DNA from: Orychophragmus violaceus
Lineage: Eukaryota > Streptophyta > Magnoliopsida > Brassicales > Brassicaceae
Reading direction: 5' to 3'
NCBI GenBank assembly: GCA_030180135.1
Contig: CM058240.1
Span: forward strand, 71,357,581-71,421,580
Length of the DNA stretch: 64,000 bases
Positions 1 to 11,900 of this stretch are shown piece by piece. Position 1 is the first letter of the stretch. Every line of letters begins with the position of its first letter. Made by a program: the position numbers and the translations under genes. The notes beneath the pieces are model-generated. The model saw nothing but the letters and a program-made list of their open reading frames with translations, made no database searches and had not been told where the DNA came from.

Positions 1-2103
1 TGTCTTACCTCACCTAATTTCTCCAATCCATGACACAGATGTTTCAAGAAATTTTGGTAAAAATGTTTTGTTTAGGATTCTCATAGGACATTTTAGAAGA
101 TCAAAGTTTCTTTTTTGTCTGTTAATAGGGTTATTTAGGGGGGTGTTTAAAGTGAACAAAAACTTGTATAACATGCTTCTCATTCTACCTTTAAGAGCAT
201 GCAAAAACTAACTTATAGTTGTCTTACCTCACCTAATTTCTCCAATCCATGATACATATGTTTCAAGAAGTTTTGGTAAAAAAGTTTTGTTTAGGATTCT
301 CATAGGACATTTTAAAAGATCAAAGTTTCTTTCTTGTCTGTTAGTAGGGTTACTTAGGGGTGTTTAAAGTGAACATAAACTTGTATAACATGCTTCTCAA
401 TCTACCTTTAAGAGCATGCAAAAACTAACTTATAGTTGTCTTACCTCACCTAATTTCTCCAATCCATGATACATATGTTTCAAGAAGTTTTGGTAACAAA
501 AGTTTTGTTTCGGATTCTCATAGGACATTTTGGAATATCAAAGTTTCTTTCTTGTATGTTAGTAGGGTTACTTAGGGGTGTTTAAAATGAACATAAACTG
601 GTATAACATGCTTCCCATTCTACCTTTAAGGGCATGCAAAAACTAACTTATAGTTGTCTTACCCCACCTAATTTCTCCAATCCATGATACATATGTTTCA
701 AGAAGTTTTGGTAAAAAAGTTTTGTTTAGGATTCTCATAGGACATTTTAGAAGATCAAAGTTTCTCTCTTGTCTGTTAGTAAGGTTACTTAGGGGTGTTT
801 AAAGTGAACATAAACTTGTATAACATGCTTCTCATTCTACCTTTAAGAGCATGCAAAAACTAACTTATAGTTGTCTTACCTCACCTAATTTCTCTAATCC
901 ATGACACATATGTTTCAAGAAGTTTTGGTAAAAATGTTTTGTTTAGGATTCTCATAGGACATTTTAGAGGATCAAAGTTTCTTTCTTGTCTGTTAGTAGT
1001 GTTACTTAGGGGTGTTTAAAAGAACATAAACTTGTATAACATTCTTGTCATTCTTCCTTTAAGAGCATACAAAAACTATCTTATAGTTGTCTTACCTCAC
1101 CTAATTTCTCCAATCCATGATACATATGTTTCAAGAAGTTTTGGTAACAAAAGTTTTGTTTCGGATTCTCATAGGACATTTTGGAAGATCAAAGTTTCTT
1201 TCTTGTCAGTTAATAGGGTTATTTAGGGGGGTGTTTAAAGTGAACAAAAACTTGTATAACATGCTTCTCATTCTACCTTTAAGAGCATGCAAAAACTAAC
1301 TTATAGTTGTCTTACCTCACCTAATTTCTCTAATCCATGACACATATGTTTCAAGAAGTTTTGGTAAAAAAGTTTTGTTTAGGATTCTCATAGGACATTT
1401 TAGAAGATCAAAGTTTCTTTCTTGTCTGTTAGTAGGGTTACTTAGGGGTGTTTAAAGTGAACATAAACTTGTATAACATGCTTCTCATTCTACCTTTAAG
1501 AGCATGCAAAAACTAACTTATAGTTGTCTTACCTCACCTAATTTCTCCAATCCATGATACATATGTTTCAAGAAGTTTTGGTAACAAAAGTTTTGTTTCG
1601 GATTCTCATAGGACATTTTGGAATATCAAAGTTTCTTTCTTGTATGTTAGTAGGGTTACTTAGGGGTGTTTAAAATGAACATAAACTTGTATAACATTCT
1701 TGTCATTCTTCCTTTAAGAGCATACAAAAACTATCTTATAGTTGTCTTACCTCACCTAATTTCTCCAATCCATGACACATATGTTTCAAGAAGTTTTGGT
1801 AAAAATGTTTTGTTTAGGATTCTCATAGGACATTTTAGAGGATCAAAGTTTCTTTCTTGTCTGTTAGTAGTGTTACTTAGGGGTGTTTAAAAGAACATAA
1901 ACTTGTATAACATTCTTGTCATTCTTCCTTTAAGAGCATACAAAAACTATCTTATAGTTGTCTTACCTCACCTAATTTCTCCAATCCATGACACATATGT
2001 TTCAAGAAATTTTGGTAAAAATGTTTTGTTTAGGATTCTCATAGGACATTTTAGAAGATCAAAGTTTCTTTTTTGTCTGTTAATAGGGTTATTTAGGGGG
2101 GTG

Positions 2104-2140
2104 TTTTTTGTTCAGTATTCTCATAGGACCTTTTAGAAAA
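2104..2140. repeat. Ectopic 37-bp satellite fragment inside a monomer
   Basis: The usual text ...gggggtgtttaaagtgaac is interrupted by about 37 bp containing gttcagtattctcatagg and ccttttagaa. That fragment matches a different part of the monomer, in the rare form found near 2935-2968. The inserted piece has no terminal repeats. It looks like a template switch or a non-allelic exchange product. Confidence 0.75.
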
Positions 2141-2789
2141 GGTGTTTAAAGTGAACAAAAACTTGTATAACATGCTTCTCATTCTACCTTTAAGAGCATG
2201 CAAAAACTAACTTATAGTTGTCTTACCTCACCTAATTTCTCTAATCCATGACACATATGTTTCAAGAAGTTTTGGTAAAAAAGTTTTGTTTAGGATTCTC
2301 ATAGGACATTTTAGAAGATCAAAGTTTCTTTCTTGTCTGTTAGTAGGGTGACTTAGGGGTGTTTAAAGTGAACATAAACTTGTATAACATGCTTCTCATT
2401 CTACCTTTAAGAGCATGCAAAAACTAACTTATAGTTGTCTTACCTCACCTAATTTCTCTAATCCATGACACATATGTTTCAAGAAATTTTGGTAAAAATG
2501 TTTTGTTTAGGATTCTCATAGGACATTTTAGAAGATCAAAGTTTCTTTCTTGTCTATTAATAGGGTTATTTAGGGGGGTGTTTAAAGTGAACAAAAACTT
2601 GTATAACATTCTTCTCATTCTACCTTTAAGAGCATGCAAAAACTAACTTATAGTTGTCTTACCTCACCTAATTTCTCCAATCCATGATACATATGTTTCA
2701 AGAAGTTTTGGTAAAAAAGTTTTGTTTAGGATTCTCATAAGACATTTTAGAAGATCAAAGTTTCTTTCTTGTCTGTTAGTAGTGTTACT

Positions 2790-3260
2790 TAGGGGTGTTT
2801 AAAGGAACATAAACTTGTATAACATGCTTCTAATTTTACCTTTAGGAGCATACAAAAACTAACTTATAGTTTTATTACCTCACCTAGTTTCTCCAATCCC
2901 TGACACATATGTTTCAAGAAGTTTTTGTTAAAAAGTTTTGTTCAGTATTCTCATAGGACCTTTTAGAAGATCAAAGTTTCTCTCTTGTCTGTTAGTAGGG
3001 TTACTTAGGGGTGTTTAAAATGAACATAAACTTGTATAACATGCTTCTCATTCTATCTTTAAGAGCGTGCAAAAACTAACTTATAGTTGTCTTACCTCAA
3101 ATAGTTTCTCCAATTCATGATACATTTGTTTCAAGAAGTTTTTGTTAAAACGTTTTGTTTAGTATTCTCATAGGACCTTTTAGAAGATCAAAGTTTTGTT
3201 CTTTTTTTCTATAACATGCTTCTCATATGTTTCAAGAAGTTTTCGTAACAAAAGTTTTGT
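2790..3260. repeat. Diverged and truncated monomers
   Basis: These monomers carry changes not seen elsewhere: cctagtttctccaatccctg, tcaaatagtttctcc, gtttttgttaaaa, and cagtattctcataggacc. Near 3195-3225 the text jumps from the middle of one monomer (gttttgttctttttttc) into the end of another (ataacatgcttctcat), then straight to atgtttcaag. The monomer there is therefore strongly shortened. These look like older or less homogenised copies. Confidence 0.8.
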
Positions 3261-3406
3261 TTCGGATTCTCATAGGACATTTTGGAATATCAAAGTTTCT
3301 TTCTTGTCTGTTAGTAGGGTTACTTAGGGGTGTTTAAAGTGAACATAAACTTGTATACCATGCTTCTCATTCTACCTTTAAGAGCATGCAAAAACTAACT
3401 TATAGT

Positions 3407-4523
3407 TGTCTTACCTCACCCAATTTCTCCAATCCATGACACATATGTTTCAAAAAGTTTTGGTAAAAATGTTTTGTTTAGGATTCTCATAGGACATTTT
3501 AGAAGATCAAAGTTTCTTTCTTGTCTGTTAATAGGGTTATTTAGGGGGGTGTTTAAAGTGAACAAAAACTTGTATAACATGCTTCTCATTCTACCTTTAA
3601 GAGCATGCAAAAACTAACTTATAGTTGTCTTACCTCACCTAATTTCTCCAATCCATGATACATATGTTTCAAGAAGTTTTGGTAAAAAAGTTTTGTTTAG
3701 GATTCTCATAGGACATTTTAAAAGATCAGAGTTTATTTCTTGTCTGTTAGTAGGGTTACTTAGGGGTGTTTAAAGTGAACATAAACTTGTATAACATGCT
3801 TCTCAATCTACCTTTAAGAGCATGCAAAAACTAACTTATAGTTGTCTTACCTCACCTAATTTCTCCAATCCATGATACATATGTTTCAAGAAGTTTTGGT
3901 AACAAAAGTTTTGTTTCGGATTCTCATAGGACATTTTGGAATATCAAAGTTTCTTTCTTGTATGTTAGTAGGGTTACTTAGGGGTGTTTAAAATGAACAT
4001 AAACTGGTATAACATGCTTCCCATTCTACCTTTAAGGGCATGCAAAAACTAACTTATAGTTGTCTTACCCCACCTAATTTCTCCAATCCATGATACATAT
4101 GTTTCAAGAAGTTTTGGTAAAAAAGTTTTGTTTAGGATTCTCATAGGACATTTTAGAAGATCAAAGTTTCTCTCTTGTCTGTTAGTAAGGTTACTTAGGG
4201 GTGTTTAAAGTGAACATAAACTTGTATAACATGCTTCTCATTCTACCTTTAAGAGCATGCAAAAACTAACTTATAGTTGTCTTACCTCACCTAATTTCTC
4301 TAATCCATGACACATATGTTTCAAGAAGTTTTGGTAAAAATGTTTTGTTTAGGATTCTCATAGGACATTTTAGAGGATCAAAGTTTCTTTCTTGTCTGTT
4401 AGTAGTGTTACTTAGGGGTGTTTAAAAGAACATAAACTTGTATAACATTCTTGTCATTCTTCCTTTAAGAGCATACAAAAACTATCTTATAGTTGTCTTA
4501 CCTCACCTAATTTCTCCAATCCA
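3407..4523. repeat. Five-monomer segmental copy of 1-1117
   Basis: Positions 1-1117 and 3407-4523 line up at a constant offset of 3,406 bp. They share rare private variants: aactggtataac at 597 and 4003, agggcatgc shortly after each, ttaaaagatca in the second monomer, and ctcaatctacc. The match fades after about 1117, where gatacat is replaced by gacacat. This is a block duplication within the satellite, not a simple monomer-to-monomer resemblance. Confidence 0.85.
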
Positions 4524-5959
4524 TGACACATATGTTTCAAGAAATTTTGGTAAAAATGTTTTGTTTAGGATTCTCATAGGACATTTTAGAAGATCAAAGT
4601 TTCTTTCTTGTCTGTTAATAGGGTTATTTAGGGGGGTGTTTAAAGTGAACAAAAACTTGTATAACATGCTTCTCATTCTACTTTTAAGAGCATGCAAAAA
4701 CTACTTATAGTTGTCTTACCTCACCTAATTTCTCCAATCCATGATACATATGTTTCAAGAAGTTTTGGTCACAAAAGTTTTGTTTTGGATTCTCATAGGA
4801 CGTTTTGGAATATCAAAGTTTCTTTCTTGTCTGTTAGTAGGGTTACTTAGGGGTGTTTAAAGTGAACATAAACTTGTATAACATGCTTCTCATTCTACCT
4901 TTAAGAGCATGCAAAAACTAACTTATAGTTGTCTTACCTCACCTAATTTCTCCAATCCATGACACATATGTTTCAACAAGTTTTGGTAAAAAAGTTTTAT
5001 CTAGGATTCTCATAGGACCTTTTAGAAGATCAAAGTTTCTTTCTTTTCCTTAAGTATGGTTACTTAGGGGTGTTAAAAAGAACATAAACTTGTATAACAT
5101 TCTTGTCATTCTTCCTTTAAGAGCATACAAAAACTATCTTATAGTTGTCTTACCTCACCTAATTTCTCCAATCCATGACACATATGTTTCAAGAAATTTT
5201 GGTAAAAATGTTTTGTTTAGGATTCTCATGGGACATTTTAGAAGATCATAGTTTCTTTCTTGTCTGTTAATAGGGTTATTTAGGGGGGTGTTTAAAGTGA
5301 ACAAAAACTTGTATAACATGCTTCTCATTCTACCTTTAAGAGCATGCAAAAACTAACTTATAGTTGTCTTACCTCACCTAATTTCTCTAATCCATGACAC
5401 ATATGTTTCAAGAAGTTTTGGTAAAAAAGTTTTGTTTAGGATTCTCATAGGACATTTTAGAAGATCAAAGTTTCTTTCTTGTCTGTTAGTAGTGTTACTT
5501 AGGGGTGTTTAAAAGAACATAAACTTGTATAACATTCTTGTCATTCTTCCTTTAAGAGCATACAAAAACTATCTTATAGTTGTCTTACCTCACCTAATTT
5601 CTCCAATCCATGACACATATGTTTCAAGAAATTTTGGTAAAAATGTTTTGTTTAGGATTCTCATAGGACATTTTAGAAGATCAAAGTTTCTTTCTTGTCA
5701 GTTAATAGGGTTATTTAGGGGGGTGTTTAAAGTGAACAAAAACTTGTATAACATGCTTCTCATTCTACCTTTAAGAGCATGCAAAAACTAACTTATAGTT
5801 GTCTTACCTCACCTAATTTCTCTAATCCATGACACATATGTTTCAAGAAGTTTTGGTAAAAAAGTTTTGTTTAGGATTCTCATAGGACATTTTAGAAGAT
5901 CAAAGTTTCTTTCTTGTCTGTTAGTAGGGTTACTTAGGGGTGTTTAAAAGAACATAAAC

Positions 5960-8900
5960 TTGTATAACATTCTTGTCATTCTTCCTTTAAGAGCATACAA
6001 AAACTATCTTATAGTTGTCTTACCTCACCTAATTTCTCCAATCCATGACACATATGTTTCAAGAAATTTTGGTAAAAATGTTTTGTTTAGGATTCTCATA
6101 GGACATTTTAGAAGATCAAAGTTTCTTTTTTGTCTGTTAATAGGGTTATTTAGGGGGGTGTTTAAAGTGAACAAAAACTTGTATAACATGCTTCTCATTC
6201 TACCTTTAAGAGCATGCAAAAACTAACTTATAGTTATCTTACCTCACCTAATTTCTCTAATCCATGACACATATGTTTCAAGAAGTTTTGGTAAAAAAGT
6301 TTTGTTTAGGATTCTCATAGGACATTTTAGAAGATCAAAGTTTCTTTCTTGTCTGTTAGTAGGGTTACTTAGGGGTGTTTAAAGTGAACATAAACTTGTA
6401 TAACATGCTTCTCATTCTACCTTTAAGAGCATGCAAAAACTAACTTATAGTTGTCTTACCTCACCTAATTTCTCCAATCCATGATACATATGTTTCAAGA
6501 AGTTTTGGTAACAAAAGTTTTGTTTCGGATTCTCATAGGACATTTTGGAATATCAAAGTTTCTTTCTTGTATGTTAGTAGGGTTACTTAGGGGTGTTTAA
6601 AAGAACATAAACTTGTATAACATTCTTGTCATTCTTCCTTTAAGAGCATACAAAAACTATCTTATAGTTGTCTTACCTCACCTAATTTCTCCAATCCATG
6701 ACACATATGTTTCAAGAAATTTTGGTAAAAATGTTTTGTTTAGGATTCTCATGGGACATTTTAGAAGATCAAAGTTTCTTTCTTGTCTGTTAATAGGGTT
6801 ATTTAGGGGGGTGTTTAAAGTGAACAAAAACTTGTATAACATGCTTCTCATTCTACCTTTAAGAGCATGCAAAAACTAACTTATAGTTGTCTTACCTCAC
6901 CTAATTTCTCCAATCCATGACACATATGTTTCAAGAAATTTTGGTAAAAATGTTTTGTTTAGGATTCTCATGGGACATTTTAGAAGATCAAAGTTTCTTT
7001 CTTGTCTGTTAATAGGGTTATTTAGGGGGGTGTTTAAAGTGAACAAAAACTTGTATAACATGCTTCTCATTCTACCTTTAAGAGCATGCAAAAACTAACT
7101 TATAGTTGTCTTACCTCACCTAATTTCTCCAATCCATGATACATATGTTTCAAGAAGTTTTGGTAACAAAAGTTTTGTTTCGGATTCTCATAGGACATTT
7201 TGGAATATCAAAGTTTCTTTCTTGTATGTTAGTAGGGTTACTTAGGGGTGTTTAAAAGAACATAAACTTGTATAACATTCTTGTCATTCTTCCTTTAAGA
7301 GCATACAAAAACTATCTTATAGTTGTCTTACCTCACCTAATTTCTCCAATCCATGACACATATGTTTCAAGAAATTTTGGTAAAAATGTTTTGTTTAGGA
7401 TTCTCATGGGACATTTTAGAAGATCAAAGTTTCTTTCTTGTCTGTTAATAGGGTTATTTAGGGGGGTGTTTAAAGTGAACAAAAACTTGTATAACATTCT
7501 TGTCATTCTTCCTTTAAGAGCATACAAAAACTATCTTATAGTTGTCTTACCTCACCTAATTTCTCCAATCCATGACACATATGTTTCAAGAAATTTTGGT
7601 AAAAATGTTTTGTTTAGGATTCTCATGGGACATTTTAGAAGATCAAAGTTTCTTTCTTGTCTGTTAATAGGGTTATTTAGGGGGGTGTTTAAAGTGAACA
7701 AAAACTTGTATAACATGCTTCTCATTCTACCTTTAAGAGCATGCAAAAACTAACTTATAGTTGTCTTACCTCACCTAATTTCTCTAATCCATGACACATA
7801 TGTTTCAAGAAGTTTTGGTAAAAAAGTTTTGTTTAGGATTCTCATAGGACATTTTAGAAGATCAAAGTTTCTTTCTTGTCTGTTAGTAGTGTTACTTAGG
7901 GGTGTTTAAAAGAACATAAACTTGTATAACATTCTTGTCATTCTTCCTTTAAGAGAATACAAAAACTATCTTATAGTTGTCTTACCTCACCTAATTTCTC
8001 CAATCCATGACACATATGTTTCAAGAAATTTTGGTAAAAATGTTTTGTTTAGGATTCTCATAGGACATTTTAGAAGATCAAAGTTTCTTTCTTGTCAGTT
8101 AATAGGGTTATTTAGGGGGGTGTTTAAAGTGAACAAAAACTTGTATAACATGCTTCTCATTCTACCTTTAAGAGCATGCAAAAACTAACTTATAGTTGTC
8201 TTACCTCACCTAATTTCTCTAATCCATGACACATATGTTTCAAGAAGTTTTGGTAAAAAAGTTTTGTTTAGGATTCTCATAGGACATTTTAGAAGATCAA
8301 AGTTTCTTTCTTGTCTGTTAGTAGGGTTACTTAGGGGTGTTTAAAAGAACATAAACTTGTATAACATTCTTGTCATTCTTCCTTTAAGAGCATACAAAAA
8401 CTATCTTATAGTTGTCTTACCTCACCTAATTTCTCCAATCCATGACACATATGTTTCAAGAAATTTTGGTAAAAATGTTTTGTTTAGGATTCTCATAGGA
8501 CATTTTAGAAGATCAAAGTTTCTTTCTTGTATGTTAATAGGGTTACTTAGGGGTGTTTAAAGTGAACATAAACTTGTATAACATGCTTCTCATTCTACCT
8601 TTAAGAGCATGCAAAAACTAACTTATAGTTGTCTTACCTCACCTAATTTCTCTAATCCATGACACATATGTTTCAAGAAGTTTTGGTAAAAATGTTTTGT
8701 TTAGGATTCTCATAGGATATTTTAGAAGATCAAAGTTTCTTTCTTGTCTGTTAGTAGTGTTACTTAGGGGTGTTTAAAAGAACATAAACTTGTATAATAT
8801 TCTTGTCATTCTTCCTTTAAGAGCATACAAAAACTATCTTATAGTTGTCTTACCTCACCTAATTTCTCCAATCCATGACACATATGTTTCAAGAAATTTT

Positions 8901-11900
8901 GGTAAAAATGTTTTGTTTAGGATTCTCATAGGACATTTTAGAAGATCAAAGTTTCTTTCTTGTCTGTTAATAGGGTTATTTAGGGGGGTGTTTAAAGTGA
9001 ACAAAAACTTGTATAACATGCTTCTCATTCTACCTTTAAGAGCATGCAAAAACTAACTTATAGTTGTCTTACCTCACCTAATTTCTCCAATCCATGACAC
9101 ATATGTTTCAAGAAGTTTTGGTAAAAAAGTTTTGTTTAGGATTCTCATAGGACATTTTAGAAGATCAAAGTTTCTCTCTTGTCTGTTAGTAAGGTTACTT
9201 AGGGGTGTTTAAAGTGAACATAAACTTGTATAACATGCTTCTCATTCTACCTTTAAGAGCATGCAAAAACTAACTTATAGTTGTCTTACCTCACCTAATT
9301 TCTCTAATCCATGACACATATGTTTCAAGAAGTTTTGGTAAAAATGTTTTGTTTAGGATTCTCATAGGACATTTTAGAGGATCAAAGTTTCTTTCTTGTC
9401 TGTTAGTAGTGTTACTTAGGGGTGTTTAAAAGAACATAAACTTGTATAACATTCTTGTCATTCTTCCTTTAAGAGCATACAAAAACTATCTTATAGTTGT
9501 CTTACCTCACCTAATTTCTCCAATCCATGACACATATGTTTCAAGAAATTTGGTAAAAATGTTTTGTTTAGGATTCTCATAGGACATTTTAGAAGATCAA
9601 AGTTTCTTTCTTGTCTGTTAATAGGGTTATTTAGGGGGGTGTTTAAAGTGAACAAAAACTTGTATAACATGCTTCTCATTCTACCTTTAAGAGCATGCAA
9701 AAACTAACTTATAGTTGTCTTACCTCACCTAATTTCTCTAATCCATGACACATATGTTTCAAGAAGTTTTGGTAAAAAAGTTTTGTTTAGGATTCTCATA
9801 GGACATTTTAGAAGATCAAAGTTTCTTTCTTGTCTGTTAGTAGGGTTACTTAGGGGTGTTTAAAGTGAACATAAACTTGTATAACATGCTTCTCAATCTA
9901 CCTTTAAGAGCATGCAAAAACTAACTTATAGTTGTCTTACCTCACCTAATTTCTCCAATCCATGATACATATGTTTCAAGAAGTTTTGGTAACAAAAGTT
10001 TTGTTTCGGATTCTCATAGGACATTTTGGAATATCAAAGTTTCTTTCTTGTATGTTAGTAGGGTTACTTAGGGGTGTTTAAAATGAACATAAACTTGTGT
10101 AACATGCTTCCCATTCTACCTTTAAGAGCATGCAAAAACTAACTTATAGTTGTCTTACCTCACCTAATTTCTCCAATCCATGATACATATGTTTCAAGAA
10201 GTTTTGGTAAAAAAGTTTTGTTTAGGATTCTCATAGGACATTTTAGAAGATCAAAGTTTCTCTCTTGTCTGTTAGTAGGGTTACTTAGGGGTGTTTAAAG
10301 TGAACATAAACTTGTATAACATGCTTCTCATTCTACCTTTAAGAGCATGCAAAAACTAACTTATAGTTGTCTTACCTCACCTAATTTCTCTAATCCATGA
10401 CACATATGTTTCAAGAAGTTTTGGTAAAAATGTTTTGTTTAGGATTCTCATAGGATATTTTAGAAGATCAAAGTTTCTTTCTTGTCTGTTAGTAGTGTTA
10501 CTTAGGGGTGTTTAAAAGAACATAAACTTGTATAACATTCTTGTCATTCTTCCTTTAAGAGCATACAAAAACTATCTTATAGTTGTCTTACCTCACCTAA
10601 TTTCTCCAATCCATGACACATATGTTTCAAGAAATTTTGGTAAAAATGTTTTGTTTAGGATTCTCATAGGACATTTTAGAAGATCAAAGTTTCTTTCTTG
10701 TCTGTTAATAGGGTTATTTAGGGGGGTGTTTAAAGTGAACAAAAACTTGTATAACATGCTTCTCATTCTACCTTTAAGAGCATGCAAAAACTAACTTATA
10801 GTTGTCTTACCTCACCTAATTTCTCTAATCCATGACACATATGTTTCAAGAAGTTTTGGTAAAAAAGTTTTGTTTAGGATTCTCATAGGACATTTTAGAA
10901 GATCAAAGTTTCTTTCTTGTCTGTTAGTAGGGTTACTTAGGGGTGTTTAAAGTGAACATAAACTTGTATAACATGCTTCTCAATCTACCTTTAAGAGCAT
11001 GCAAAAACTAACTTATAGTTGTCTTACCTCACCTAATTTCTCCAATCCATGATACATATGTTTCAAGAAGTTTTGGTAACAAAAGTTTTGTTTCGGATTC
11101 TCATAGGACATTTTGGAATATCAAAGTTTCTTTCTTGTATGTTAGTAGGGTTACTTAGGGGTGTTTAAAAGAACATAAACTTGTATAACATTCTTGTCAT
11201 TCTTCCTTTAAGAGCATACAAAAACTATCTTATAGTTGTCTTACCTCACCTAATTTCTCCAATCCATGACACATATGTTTCAAGAAATTTTGGTAAAAAT
11301 GTTTTGTTTAGGATTCTCATGGGACATTTTAGAAGATCAAAGTTTCTTTCTTGTCTGTTAATAGGGTTATTTAGGGGGGTGTTTAAAGTGAACAAAAACT
11401 TGTATAACATGCTTCTCATTCTACCTTTAAGAGCATGCAAAAACTAACTTATAGTTGTCTTACCTCACCTAATTTCTCCAATCCATGACACATATGTTTC
11501 AAGAAATTTTGGTAAAAATGTTTTGTTTAGGATTCTCATGGGACATTTTAGAAGATCAATGTTTCTTTCTTGTCTGTTAATAGGGTTATTTAGGGGGGTG
11601 TTTAAAGTGAACAAAAACTTGTATAACATGCTTCTCATTCTACCTTTAAGAGCATGCAAAAACTAACTTATAGTTGTCTTACCTCACCTAATTTCTCCAA
11701 TCCATGATACATATGTTTCAAGAAGTTTTGGTAACAAAAGTTTTGTTTCGGATTCTCATAGGACATTTTGGAATATCAAAGTTTCTTTCTTGTATGTTAG
11801 TAGGGTTACTTAGGGGTGTTTAAAAGAACATAAACTTGTATAACATTCTTGTCATTCTTCCTTTAAGAGCATACAAAAACTATCTTATAGTTGTCTTACC

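Larger units (their letters stand above)
1..5959. repeat. Heterogeneous satellite margin
   Basis: Monomers here differ more from each other than those further right, and the order of variants is irregular. Truncated, expanded and diverged monomers are present (near 2104, 2790-3260 and 4970-5090). A block of about 1.1 kb is duplicated with an offset of 3,406 bp (1-1117 and 3407-4523). Satellite edges commonly accumulate such decay because unequal exchange homogenises the core more often than the flanks. That interpretation is inference; the variation itself is visible. Confidence 0.85.

Noticed and set aside
120..160. Telomere-like TTTAGGG words in monomers (tatttagggggg, gtttaggattc)
   Set aside because: They are single occurrences per monomer with no tandem TTTAGGG run, so they are not an interstitial telomere tract.
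10..204. The recurrent 64-residue minus-strand frame and 88-residue plus-strand frame in nearly every monomer
   Set aside because: They repeat because the monomer repeats. Frames on both strands overlap, lengths change with 1-bp monomer indels, and there is no sign of codon-level constraint. Treated as satellite, not genes.
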